Positions 11,463 through 22,546 of a stretch of 27,386 nt of DNA are shown one piece after another. Both the position numbers and the translations under genes were made by a program. The notes beneath the pieces are model-generated. The model had not been told where the DNA came from. It was given only the letters and a program-made list of their open reading frames with translations, and searched no databases. Position 1 is the first letter of the stretch; every line of letters begins with the position of its first letter. The DNA comes from Ectocarpus siliculosus. Its lineage: Eukaryota > Sar > Phaeophyceae > Ectocarpales > Ectocarpaceae. The DNA is taken from positions 1,733,686 to 1,761,071 of the forward strand of contig FN649748.1 in NCBI GenBank assembly GCA_000310025.1, read 5' to 3'.

Positions 11463-11543
11463 GTCAGCGTGCCCGAGTGGTTAAGGGGATGGATTCGAAA
11501 CCCATTGTGATTTCACGCGCAGGTTCAAATCCTGCCGCTGACG
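11463..11543 (+). tRNA. tRNA-Ser (anticodon CGA)
   Basis: A complete 81-base type II tRNA. The acceptor stem GTCAGCG pairs with CGCTGAC (11536-11542), with discriminator G at 11543. The anticodon loop TTCGAAA carries CGA at 11496-11498, reading UCG codons. A long variable arm (GTGA/TCAC) is the hallmark of tRNA-Ser. The T arm is GCAGG-TTCAAAT-CCTGC. The last anticodon-stem pair is an A-C mismatch. There is no intron and no encoded CCA. The internal A- and B-box promoters are part of the gene. Confidence 0.95.
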
Positions 11544-11566
11544 TCTTCTGCGACACACGCCGAATA

Positions 11567-11572
11567 TTTTTT
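11567..11572 (+). terminator. RNA polymerase III terminator of tRNA-Ser
   Basis: A run of six T residues 24 bases after the tRNA 3' end is the expected pol III stop signal. Confidence 0.75.
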
Positions 11573-14500
11573 CGGAATCCCCGGACCGAAAGACACGGCA
11601 CCGAAATTAAAGTGGCCGGAAGCCGCGAAGGTGGAGGGGGGAGTACCCACCCTGGCATGCGGCGGTGCTGCAGGGAGCTGAGAGGTTCATGACCTCCTGG
11701 CACGAGAAGGAAGAAGAAGCCAGCCGACAACGAGCGCTCAAAAGAAACCACAAACCAACAACCAATGGGGCGGGAGGGGGGCAGGAGACGGACGAGACGG
11801 CGAGGGAAGAAAGCAAACGAGAAGAGATGGACCGAGTGGCACGCTGCGTGCCAGATTGAATTTCTTTTAGCCAATTCCCCCCCCCCAACGGTGCACCATT
11901 GCACCAACCCCCCAGATGACGTGCCACTACAATGTATCGCTGGTTGGTGGCCATGTTTGCGTGTTCGTTAGTGGTCTCTCCATCGTGTGCCTGTTTCTGC
12001 CTCTTCTTTCTTGTTACTTTCGGCCTGGTCCGTTTTTGTCCTCGCTCTTTTTCATTTTATTTTCATTTTATTTTCATTTTATTTTCTCTTTTTCTTTACG
12101 GTTTCCTTTTTATTTTATTTTTTCTCTTTTTCTCTCTTTTTCTGTGCCAGATGGCCTTGTCTCTGCTTGCGTTGTGAAGTACCAAGATTGAACCAAGGGG
12201 GGGGTGTACCTCTTTCTCTCCGGCCCATGATAGTGACTCTTAGTCTTGTTGATACCTCGCATAAGAGCGCAGAGGGAGTGAGTGGAGGATTCCAGAATAT
12301 CTGTCGTTGATTTCTATTGACTTGCGGATCCCTCGGGGCCAGTCTGTTGAGTGTACCTTTTTTAGGGTAAGTTAACCTGTGACCACGGCAATCGACCGCG
12401 TCGAGTGTTGGATCAGTACGGACATCGAAGGTACTGGGTAGAGCGAGATCGGAACGGTTTTTTAATGTGAAGACAAAAACAACAACAATCGCCCAACTCA
12501 GTGTGACACGGGATTCCCCCGCGAGTGCCGCAAGATGTAAGCTGTAGGGAGGGCTGGCTGTGGATGTAGCTGTAGGCGGAGAGCAAAAACCAGCTGAAAC
12601 AATTAATTGACGGCATATTCGCTTGCATGATCGCGTGCTTTGCAGCGTTCGGTGCCAAAACGCTCAAGGAAGGGGATGCGAAGTGGAAGGAAGAAGTCAC
12701 TCTCCGCAAACTTACCACTGGAGTGAGTTGAAGTTTGTGTGCAAGCTCTGTGTCATGACGCACGTACAAGTATACATACCCGCACGCGTGAGAATGTTCT
12801 TCCAAGAGAGTGCCTGGTAGATGATGACTCATGCACACATGCACAACCGAAAGTGTCCTCCTCAATCCAACTACACTGGAGTAGCGTGTGCGTGCGAGCT
12901 CTCTTCGTTCATTCAGTGCATATCCCAAGAGGCAGACGTTGCTCCTCAGATTTATTTGTCCACGGCTTCGGCATCGCACTTGTACCAAGGGGTGCGCGCG
13001 CTTCGCAGCAGGTATGCATACTCTTATCCACCCCGCTCCAAATTGTCGGTGGCTCAAAAAGTGTCGGAGCAAAAATCAAGTAGCCGACGTTTTTAGTCGC
13101 AACGAAAGCTCAACACCCACGGGGCTTCAGGTTCGTAAAAAAATGATGCTCGTGAAACCTCGAGTTTGAGGACGTTCGACTTTTCAGCGGCCCGTCACGC
13201 GCCCGATTCACCTCGAAATCAACCTCCTCTGCAGGTTCAGGTTGTTGCGTGCTGAACATATCTGCGGCGACACCGACGGGTGAACGGCCGCTTTTGCGCT
13301 TTTTGGGTAAAACCCCGACCGGCATCAGTAAAGTTGACAAAAAGGAAAACGTGGACGGGGAGGGGATCTTGTTTCATGTTCCGAGAAATCTTTACTTTCC
13401 AGAATCCACGAAATAAACAAAAAAAAGGCCACACGCCAAAAAATCAAACAAAAACGGAGAAGAAGGGCACGGCAACTCAGTGCCATCAACAACAAACGAC
13501 ATCAAAATCGAACATGCTGCAAGCTGCTGCTTCTTCTAATCGTCGCCAGGATGTGACACAACCAACAGCTGTTGGCGACGGGGCAACAACGCCGAATATA
13601 CCGACGGGCCCGCCAACAACCCCGTGCCGAGGCTGAAAAAACGGTGAAGACCGTACGGTTTCTTTAAAGGTGGCACGGCGTTATCGTGTCTAGTTCAACC
13701 AACGAGCCATGTCATACCGCCCCCCGCCCCCCCCTCTCCGCCCTGCAGAACAATATTTGATTTGCCAGTCTACCATCAAAGACAAAAATACAAGCTGCTG
13801 GGTACGGGGACAGTCGACCTTTCTGGCTTGTGCCCCCAAGCTACCTACTGAAGGGCAGATCAACACGGGAGCTCTCCCCGAGGCAGGCAGGAAGACCCCG
13901 CCCCCCCCCTCCCGCGCCAAATTCCCGGTGCCGCTCCTCCAGAAACATTGTGGTCACTTCTCTAACAAAGGAGCGAGTAGTGCGTTCGAGCCGTTTTACC
14001 TCCTCTCGTCGTATTCGGCGAAGAAGTCACCCTCCGGCTGCAAAAAGGCAAGCGAACAGCCGAGACGAAAAAAAAAGATGATGGTGAGACGCAAAGAACG
14101 GGGGTGGGACCAGTACCGAGGACACGGGTTGTGCGGTTGCAATGACATCGTGCTGTTCGCGGTCTCTTACAGAAATCTGCGCCAAATTTCCCGGCGTTCG
14201 CTCACAGCATGCTTCGCACGCTGTAGCGGATATAAGCCCATAGGGTGAGTTGGGGATTTTTGCAAGAGCTCTTGGACCTCGGCAGTCACTGGTTAGTGCT
14301 TTCGTGCTCAGCCACTAGATTTCAATCAAGAGTGAATCAACAGACAACCTGCGGGTATAGCAGGACGCCCCAGATACAAGCTGTGGTTTACAAACTGCGT
14401 CTCGACAATGCGAAAAACAGAGGTTATAACCCGCTCGGCGCACCAAAGGTGGACCCACACCAACGTTTTTGAGACCCTTTCTTTAGCAAACAAGAACTGG

Positions 14501-14757
14501 GGGTGAGGAGAAATTGAAGTCTTTTCGTTCACGTGGGGGTCTTGTTTGAACGGCGCCGACAAGGAAGTACCCGCGTCGAAGAACCGCGTTCTTGCGAAAC
14601 AACGGTAGCCTTTGCTTCGGACAAATATATTTTGAGGCAAATTCAGTACAAACCTCAGGCCCTTGACAAAAAAGCTCACGCAACAGCAGTAGATGCTCAA
14701 TATCGGGCTATGCACATTTAACCGGTACCCGACGCGCCCTTCATTAACCTGTATATG
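11573..14757. other. Gene-poor intergenic region
   Basis: About 3.2 kb without a supportable gene. Contents include a pyrimidine-rich block with three CATTTTATTTT units (about 12053-12086), a dispersed (AAC)n-tailed element (about 12423-12489) and several open frames of 60-219 codons lacking recognisable motifs. A C-rich stretch begins near 13720. The end near 14758-14763 may carry the last acceptor of the small thylakoid protein gene. Confidence 0.5.
12423..12489 (+). repeat. Dispersed (AAC)n-tailed element, copy B
   Basis: It shares TTTAATGTGAAGACAA (12461-12476), followed by an AAC-rich tail, with a copy at 6522-6537. Upstream similarity is weaker (CGAA-TACTG-GT then GATC in both). This resembles the 3' ends of short retroposons, which often finish in a simple repeat. 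Confidence 0.5.
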
Positions 14758-15243
14758 TTACTGCCAAGGAAGCACTTGCCTCGCGCGTACATCCAGGCCT
14801 TCTCAAGGCGCGACAACCAACATGCGAGCCTAGATGTACTCGGTACGACATGAACGCTCGCGTAGCTGCGTCAGCGACAGACACCCTATATCCTCGTTTG
14901 GAAGTGTGATTGCAGTATCATATACTCGGAAGTACTTCAGCAATGATGTGGTAGTATAACAGACAAACGTTGCGGGATATTGTACGTACTGCTGTGTCAG
15001 AGACAAGAACACGCCACTGCTGTGTTTTCAACCCCTCGATCAAAATGACGGCCACCACTGTGTGCGTGCGCCTCTGGGGTTCTCTGCAAAGGCCTTGAAA
15101 AGTCAACATGGGGGCCCATATTTTTGTTTCCGCTTCAACTCTCGCCGGCGCAGAACGCACATAAAACAGCAGGGTGAACTCCTTTGCTGTACATACAGAC
15201 ACGCTATGGACCGCATAGCCGCTTGGCCGCTAGACAGCAGTAG

Positions 15244-16337
15244 CTACAGTAGATTCCTCACCTGGTCCTTTGCCCAGTTGTTGAACAGCAGGTTGATGCT
15301 GACGAGGAAGAACAGCGGAACGATCACAGCCTGCGAGTTCTCGAACCCAAGCGGCTGGAGAGAGAGATTGGTTGTTGTGCAGGAGAAGTCAACCGTCGCC
15401 CCGCCAAAACAGCAGACAGCATCAGGTGGACACACGGGTGGGAGGTAAGGGTCAAACAAAACTACGGACGATGGAAGAGGAACGGACGGGTGCAGTCATG
15501 CAGTTGTGTGTGCATCAGAAAACGGCAACAGGCCTTCGGCATCAGGCTTTCGGCAAAGGCGTTTCCGCAAAAGGCATTTGTCGATCAGACCAATAACATG
15601 TCATACGCGAACAACACGCTCCCGGACACATCTTCCTGTGTCGAGTGGCGACATAGGGGCAGGCCGACAGGCGCCATTTCTGGCACACTTCAGATATGCA
15701 TACAACCTGATGATTATGCTATACATGTAATGAAAGACATCAAAATCGTGTGACATACGGCGGTTTTGGGGAAAAACATGCTCTCCCATCACCCTCTAAA
15801 TTGAAGTACTTTTCAGCATCACGAGATGCCCGGCAGAGACGGTGTGAATCGACACCAGAACTGCTGCTTGAGGCGCATTTCAATACGACCGTGAATCAAA
15901 CTCCAGGGCGCCTGCCTGCTGCTGGTGGCCCACAAATCAGCACACAGGCCGACCCCCGAATCAATCAAGAACCTGACGAGTTTCGCGAGTTTTTGGGGAA
16001 CGAGCTTCAAGTCGACCTCGTGTCCCGTTGACTCACCCACCCACCGCATGAACACAGCAGCACATTCAGTTTCGATCATTTTCGCTTTCCTCTCTTCTAG
16101 GAGGCAACACGAAGGACCACGTACCTCGCCAGTCCCCTCAGTGGCCAAGGCAGGCGCGGCGGTGAGCACCGCGACCGATGCCGCGTTGGCGACCTTCTGA
16201 ACGTCCTCCTTGAGGCCCATGCGCATGGGTGTGGCAGCGGTCGAGGGACGCACGGCGGCCGAGAGGCGGGGGCCGGTGGGCGCAACGAATCCTGATACCG
16301 CCGTGAGGCACACCACGAAGAATCCAAGGAACTTCAT
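15244..16337 (-). CDS. PsbW-like small thylakoid membrane protein, plastid-targeted
   Basis: Exon 1 is 16337-16125 (71 codons, GAG/GTACGT donor). Exon 2 is 15354-15262 after a pyrimidine-rich CTCCAG acceptor, in phase. Residues 1-16 form a signal peptide (MKFLGFFVVCLTAVSG), followed by FVAP, the aromatic start of stramenopile plastid transit peptides. A second hydrophobic stretch ends APALA, a likely thylakoid processing site. The mature part would begin TEGTGEPLGFEN and has one membrane helix (AVIVPLFFLVSINLLF), ending NNWAKDQ. TEGTG-P-G before a single helix resembles plant PsbW, a nuclear-encoded photosystem II subunit, but the C terminus is shorter. Exon 2 ends in a strong CAG/GTGAGG donor. 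Reading through adds VRNLL and a stop at 15244. Splicing to an acceptor at 14761 would give an immediate TAA. The upstream in-frame start codon at 16385 was rejected because the signal peptide starts at 16337. Confidence 0.72.
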
Positions 16338-16900
16338 TGTAGCTGTGAAGGGTTGTCGTGTTACGGGTGATACGGGTGCTATCAACGAGGGTGACAGGGG
16401 GAACAGAGGTCGATCTTGTGTTGTAACGAGGGGAGATGAAGAGCTTCTCCCTCAAGTTATGGATGTTCTCTTTTCCGGGGTTACCTCTCCAGCGTCCCCT
16501 TTTCGGAGATTGCATTTTCGGAGATTCCTTGCGTCATTTTCGGAGATTTCGTTGCTTGCCCAGCCCAGCAGCCAGCAGCCCCCAGCACTGGCTACTCCAC
16601 GTCCCATTCGCTCTCTCCCTCTCTCTCTCTCCCGCTCCGTCTCGGCGCGCTGACAACGTGGCTTCAAAGCTGGTGTGTTGGTGGGTACCGACGGTGTGAT
16701 GACGTGAGGGATGTGATCACACCCACTCACAACCGCGTACGTTCAGGAACCAAGCACCAAGTCGGAAGGAGAGCGACCTCGGTCGTGTCCTTGCGTCGAA
16801 GTTTGAATTTCGCTCCAGACGGAGACACGAACACACCAGGACAGGACACGGGCAGCCTACCCCTTAGGGTGGGTTCTCCGCACCTTGCGTGGGTCTCAGC
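16338..16900. promoter_or_regulatory. 563-bp divergent promoter region between the PsbW-like and TCAIM genes
   Basis: TTTTCGGAGATT occurs three times (16500-16511, 16515-16526, 16537-16548), about 160-210 bp upstream of the PsbW-like start codon. A CT-rich tract lies at about 16611-16636. There is no TATA element I can defend. The regulatory role is inferred from position. Confidence 0.55.
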
Positions 16901-19900
16901 ATGATGTTGATGTTGAAGGCTCGTGGCTCGATTCGTTGCCGTTCGGCAGCAGCGGCAGTACGGACGACACCACCGCTAGAGAGGGCGCCCATATCCATAT
17001 CCTCCACGATGAGAAGGTTTAGCACCAGCACCCACAGCGGGAGGACCACATCGCCGGAGCAGCATCAGGAGTGGAAGTCGGTGTACAGAGCCTTCCTTCT
17101 CCACGTGCATCCTGATTTCTTCCACGAGTCTCCCAAGAAACGCGCGGTGAACGAGAAGAGTCTCAAGTCGTTTTCCCAACATCTTGACCGACTTGAACTT
17201 GGCGGCGAGAACACCCGCAGCGGCGGTGTGCACAGCAGGAGCAATGCGGCTAACGGGAGCGCTTCACCGCTGGTTTTCTTCCTAAAGCAAGCCGGAGAGG
17301 AAGGTGCCGGCTCTAAGAGCGACGGCAGCCCCTCGTGTGGGAAGGTCATGCTGCCGCTAGGATCTCACCGCCAGATGGCGACACATTTGTACGACTCCGG
17401 CATGTCAGGCGTCAATCCCCCACAAGCCTCCGCCGAACAAGCTTCGACTCGTCGTCACCACAGCAGTCGCCTTGCCGATAGCAGCAACAACGACAACCCC
17501 TCGGAGTGGCACGGCTGGGAGGATGAGCTGTTCGGCGGGACGGCAGCCAACAGGGCGTGGGACGAGGCGGCGGCTGGTCGAAACGGGAGTAGACACACAC
17601 ACGGTCGGTCAGCCTTCAGCAGCGGCGACGACAAGACCCGCGAAGGGAGACAGAGGACGACGGAGTGGGGCGCGGCCTTCGAGCGTCGGAGCGGCCATGC
17701 CTCGCGGCTGGGACAGATCCTGTCCACGGATGAAGGGAGGGCTCTGGTCAGGGAGCGCCGGTCTAGCTCGAGGAAGGTTCGACGGCTGGTGGGAAAGCTG
17801 CGGGAGCAATACGGCTTTGGCGAGTTCACCTTCAGGTGTGCTTGTTTTTCTGCAGATGACGTACTTACTCCCATGTGGGTGTACACGTGTAAACATTACC
17901 GCTCAAGTTGTTGGAGGGATAGTTGAATACCTCGTATCTGTTTGCATTGTCTCGTCAGCTCGTAAGTGTTTCCTAGATTCTGTCATCAAGGCCACGCGTG
18001 GTTAAATAGTATGTACTGTAGCACGTTGTTTTTCTAGGGTAAAGTACGGTTCTCCAACGTCAACTCCAACCCCACGCACGAGGAGGACAATGTACCCCAC
18101 GTGCATCCCAGTGGCTATTGGAAGTAGATGATAGATCCCTTCACGCAATGTGTTGGATACTAGTAGTCGTGGCATTTGTCCGGGTTTCCTCGTTGTGACG
18201 ACAAACGCACCACCTATCGCCGAACGATGTTGGCAGGTGCGGCTGGAGCAAGTCGAATCTTTGTGTGGCTCTGGGCTCCCTGCTGGAGACATGCCGCGCC
18301 CGTCGAGGAGAGTTCCTCGTCAACGATTTCGGTGGCCTCGAAGTGGTGTTCCGGAAAGACCCGTCCGTCCTGCACAAGGGTAAGAGGTGATTCGAACACG
18401 CTCATTTTCCGCGTTCCTAGCGGTATACATCACCATCAAATCTTGCAAGACCGAGTACACAGGTCGAAAGGACAGGGGAAGTTGTGTGTGTGTTTTCTTT
18501 TTAATTTATTTTGGGTAGATTTTTTGTTTTCGGTATGGGGGACACAATTATGCGAGTTGAGACTTCTGTCGTACGCGCGTGATTTTGGTGTTCTTGGTTA
18601 TTATTTTGGCGGCCGTTGTGCTGATCGACAGCCGGCGATCGCGTTATCAATGTGCGACAGTGCCCACCGAGCAATTCGTTTGCCATCGTTCAAGAATTCA
18701 GAGCCTCCACCCAGCTTGCACCGGAACAGCAGTACCTATGTTTGTGTGCTCATGCTGACCGCCCCCCCGACTGTTACAAAATATACCCTCTAGTTCAAGT
18801 TCATTGTCTCTTGAAGAACATGTTTCACCCTCTCCCGGTCCCTGTCTGCTCCTTCCCCGATTGGACGGCATTGCTACTGGTCGATTGTTCGGTCGCTTGT
18901 GGCCCACAGGGGAGATCCGGCTGTGCCCCGCCGACGTGCCGAATCAGTGGGTATCGGCGCTACGACGCGTCACCCCCGCCGGGCTGTCCGCGGCGGAAGA
19001 ACACTCCCGCGAGATGATTTCCCTGCAGGAGAAGGCGTCCAGCGCTCTGCGGGGGGCCCGTCTGTCGAGAGGGTTTTCCTGCTCGAAAAGCAGGTGGGTG
19101 GGTACAACAACCGCGGGGAGTTTACCTTGTTGGTGGAGGTTCTCCCCCTCGTGTGGTCTGCATGTAGCCTACCTAGGCTAGGTAGGGTGCGAGTGTGTGG
19201 TGCTGTAGATTCACGGGCGACTTCGACCGAATGTTGGTGTGTCGGTTTCGCCCGACTACCCTTCTCTCACCACCACCCCGCTCGTCCTCCTTGCCGTCGC
19301 GGGTTTTGGTTGCAGATATCGCGACTTCTTGAGCAAGGTTTGCGCAGCGGCGGACGCTGAGCCCGACGAAGGTGGCGGTGGCGGTGGCGATGCAGCCACA
19401 GATTTGGTGGAAGGCGATTGGTCGGATTTGCGGTGCAGGGTAGAGGAGGGCTTCCGTCGCGTCTCCACGGTGCTAGAGGACGGCACCATTCAGGTAAACC
19501 GGCGATTGTGGGTGGTCGTTTCGACCTTGATGGACCGTCGGAGTGAAGACCAGGTTTCTCTCGGGTATCACTTATCACGCCTAGAAGCAAAGAGCTCAGC
19601 GCTAGTTGTTGCCGTGTGCTACCGAAACGTTGAGATGTACGCTTCCTCAATATTATGTTAGGGGCGTTGTGATTTTGACTTGTCTCGGAGACTACTCTGA
19701 AACCGGGACGTGAGACCCGTTTCGCACATGTTGTTTGTGCGTGATTTTCGATTGGTTTCGTGACTGCTGCTGTAAAGCTCTCCGACGCACGCCCACGCTT
19801 TGGTTTGGTACCAGCAAAAAAGATCCTCGGTGTCGTTGTTCGCTCTCCACCTTTCGGGCAGGTCGGCTCCGACATGACCCTGAAGACCCTTCGGCGGTGC

Positions 19901-20290
19901 CTCGGGAGAGACTCGGACAGCTCTTCCGCCGCCACCGCCGACTACCTCAAGCTGGCGGTCGCGGAGGCCGCGACGGTCGAGCGCTGCAGACAGTCCCTCG
20001 GCCTCGAATCCATCAAGCGGTCCCGCCACGCCGTCGGCAACTCGGAGATGGTCATCGCCTGCGAAGCCCTCGTCAGGTTCAGCGAGCGGGCGAAGAGCGG
20101 CGGGGACTTGCGAGCGGAGAAGGAGGCGGTCGCCGCTCGGCGACGGTTGAGGGGCCACTGCGTTAGGGTGGTGGGGTCGAGGGTGGGCGTTTGCGACGGG
20201 GTGACGGAAGATGGGGAAATCGTGCTCCCCTGGAACTGGTGGGAGGAGGAGGATGGAGAGGAGCGACGGTCTTCGGCTCCGGTCTGGTGA
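16901..20290 (+). CDS. TCAIM: TCAIM-like mitochondrial protein (DUF4460 + DUF4461), five exons
   Basis: Exons 16901-17835, 18237-18379, 18910-19093, 19316-19493 and 19862-20290 have GT-AG borders and consistent phases (1869 nt, 622 aa). The N terminus is rich in Arg/Ser/Ala without acidic residues to about residue 26, like a mitochondrial presequence. Residues about 56-96 carry LLHVHPDFFHESP and AVNEKSLKSF, the DUF4460 block with a J-domain-like HPD at 70-72. A long Ser/Gly-rich linker follows (about 110-270). Later exons give CGWSKSNL, GEIRLCPADVPNQW and the C-terminal DGEIVLPWNW, matching DUF4461 of animal TCAIM (about 500 aa). In animals TCAIM is a mitochondrial matrix protein, and its role in an alga is unknown. 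The frame opens earlier at a GTG (16889), but the first ATG is 16901. Confidence 0.9.
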
Positions 20291-22546
20291 TGATAATTGT
20301 GTTTCGGTGTGTTTTCGGTCGGTTCCGAGAAAATTAGACTAGAGATGTTGGAACCGGGTAAATTTATTCCTGAGAGAATTAGACCACAGGCTTTATGCAT
20401 AGAAACGGCCAAGGTCATTCCCTTTTTTCGCCTGGGATTTCATGTGTTTACTCTTTTGCGGGTTACGGTAGGCAATTAGTGCCGTGTTGTTCGGGTGTTG
20501 CTGTGACGTGTTTAGTTGCGGGGCTCTTGGACGTCCTCTTAAATTGTAGAGACCACTACCGCTAAGATGCTAATGATTTCGAGGACTGACTTCAGTTTTC
20601 CCCCTGTTTTCGCCTGGTATTTTGTGTGTTCTTTTGCGGCTTGCGGTGGGAAACTAATTCGGTGTTCGAGTGGTGCTGTGACGTGTTTGGTTGTGGGGCT
20701 CTCGGACGTCCTCTTAAGCGGCAGAGGCGACTTCGCCTGTGTGCATACGGTTGCGAGCACTCACAAGAGTGAAGTAGCTCCCAACTTGGTTTCAGCGAAT
20801 GCCGTGTGGCGGTAGCTCGGTGTTCCAAGGCGGTCGGTGGTCGCCAGGGTGTGGAGCTCCTTCAGTACGGCGCACTCTCCTTTATTAGCTAATATTCAAC
20901 TCATGAACTTTCTCATGTCGCAGGCAAGAGCACGAGATACGTCTACTCACTCCTATTTACAAGCCAACAGCTAGATACAGCACGTCAGGGCACCGTTTCT
21001 AATCCTTTCACATCGCCTATACGCACGCCAAACTGGAACCCTTTCCCCGAATCAGTCAACTGGCATCACACGAACGCCGTCGTATCACACGAACGCCTGC
21101 GATGTCCGCGACTGCTTACGATCATCCACCACACACGCGACGAAAAGAGGCTGCCAAAAGCAGCCACACCTTGATTGACATCATCCACTAGTGGTATCCT
21201 CCCCCGGAGACATTTAAGACTTTCGCACGCCGACACCGCACAACCCGCCCCCCGGCAGAAGCTGTTCGGTTTCCATCAGAGCATTCTGCAAGCAACCGCG
21301 CTCGACTTGCCAAGCGTTCCTCCACACCTTCCACTGCGAATAAATGCTCTCAATACCCCGCTAAAAAAACAATTCTCATATAAAATCTGTACAGAATCAG
21401 CCTAGCGCGCTCGTCTCCTGATGATGTCGAGAGACACCCAGCAGCCGAACAAGCTTCTTGCAAGTAACTCGAAAACCTTAACCCGGCGATACACGCAGCC
21501 CAACGTTGCAAATACAACACAAACCCGCCTTGTGGGTCGTGAAACACGAAGCCAATCACCCGACATGCCGGCCCTGGGATCCCACAAGCCACCTTTCTGC
21601 GGCCATAGAGCGACCCTCGGAAATGATGCCCACCCGGTCTGTCCTTGCTGAATAATTCCAAATGCTGCTACTGCTGCTGTCCTCCTACGTAGTGTGGGAA
21701 CCACATGGCGAGGACTTACAACAGTCCCGCCATTCTTGACTGGTCGTTTCAGCCGTTTCACCCGAACAACGCGCGGCCCAACACCAGTTTGAGACCACCA
21801 ACGCGTAGCGCTAATTGGTGGGAAGGCAGTTGGGCTGAGGTTACGGTTTTCTGCGTCTCCTCCCTAAACTCTCCCCTCTGCTACGAACCTCAGGCGCACC
21901 CCGCACCCCCCTCCTGTAAACTACCACCACTGCTCTCACCTTGTTCTAATTGTATGCATACAGAGGTTTGATAGCGCGTTTGAGACTGTATGCGTACGTA
22001 CATCCTTAGACTGCCGGCACCTTGCCAGTGCGAAAATACTAGCTGCTGAACCCCCTTTTGCAGACTAGAGTGCATCGTCTTCTGCCCTCCACAGCATTTA
22101 TAAGACGAACACGTACCGTTTGCAGACATGAGCGTCTTCGTCGGGCGTTTTCCTCTCGGAATAAGACGGTCGCGTTTGTCCAAAGTCAGCCTCACACACA
22201 ACTTCCCGAACAACACATGATGCACTCGTGGTGGATCAGCCCAGCCACATTTCACTCACGGGTCGACGACGACACAACCAAAATCAGCCGTGGCCACACG
22301 CACCACGAGGCAAGTCCCATCCATGGGGCCCCCACCGGTCTCGTCTGCCACTCGACAGTGATTGCGCGCGCGTACACATACACATTCGGGTGGGGGCAGC
22401 GCGTCTTGCAGTTGTTCCGAATTCGGCGGCGGTGGCGGCAGCGGCGGAATTACAACTACAGTTTTTATTGGTTCTCGTTTCCTTGGCCGCGCTACAGCCC
22501 CGGCCAGGTGTGCCGGGAAGCTCCAAGGGGAGTTGTATCGGGGTGC
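20291..22546. other. Convergent intergenic region, no gene recognised
   Basis: The 3' ends of the TCAIM-like gene and the CCA-adding enzyme gene face each other across 2.26 kb. It contains the tandem duplication at 20427-20726 and a repeated ATCACACGAACGCC near 21065 and 21085. Open frames (up to about 120 codons wholly inside) have no recognisable motifs. UTRs and polyadenylation sites must lie here but cannot be placed from sequence alone. Confidence 0.55.
20427..20726. repeat. Diverged tandem duplication, period about 182 bp
   Basis: Unit 1 (20427-20551) and unit 2 (20609-20726) share TTCGCCTGG at the start, then GCTGTGACGTGTTT, GGGGCTCT and GGACGTCCTCTTAA in the same order, and end TAGAG/CAGAG. 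The intervening 57 bp aligns poorly. The duplication starts about 140 bp after the TCAIM stop codon. Confidence 0.8.

Noticed and set aside
11464-11907. 147-codon minus-strand open frame ending in AAGFEPAREITMGFES
   Set aside because: It is the antisense translation of tRNA-Ser.
11916-12191. Strongly hydrophobic open frames resembling membrane proteins
   Set aside because: All three plus frames are hydrophobic because the DNA is a T-rich low-complexity block with CATTTTATTTT repeats.
12413-13072. 219-codon open frame on the minus strand
   Set aside because: There is no recognisable motif, it includes the (AAC)n-tailed repeat, and composition looks like noncoding DNA. It cannot be excluded but is not supported.
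13709-14248. 179-codon plus-strand open frame starting with a Pro-rich stretch
   Set aside because: No family motif or splice context, and it begins in a C-rich low-complexity run.
18045-18126. A possible extra TCAIM exon reading KVRFSNVNSNPTHEEDN after a TTTTCTAG acceptor
   Set aside because: It ends in a stop without a donor. Skipping it gives an exact phase and the conserved CGWS junction, so it is treated as intron.
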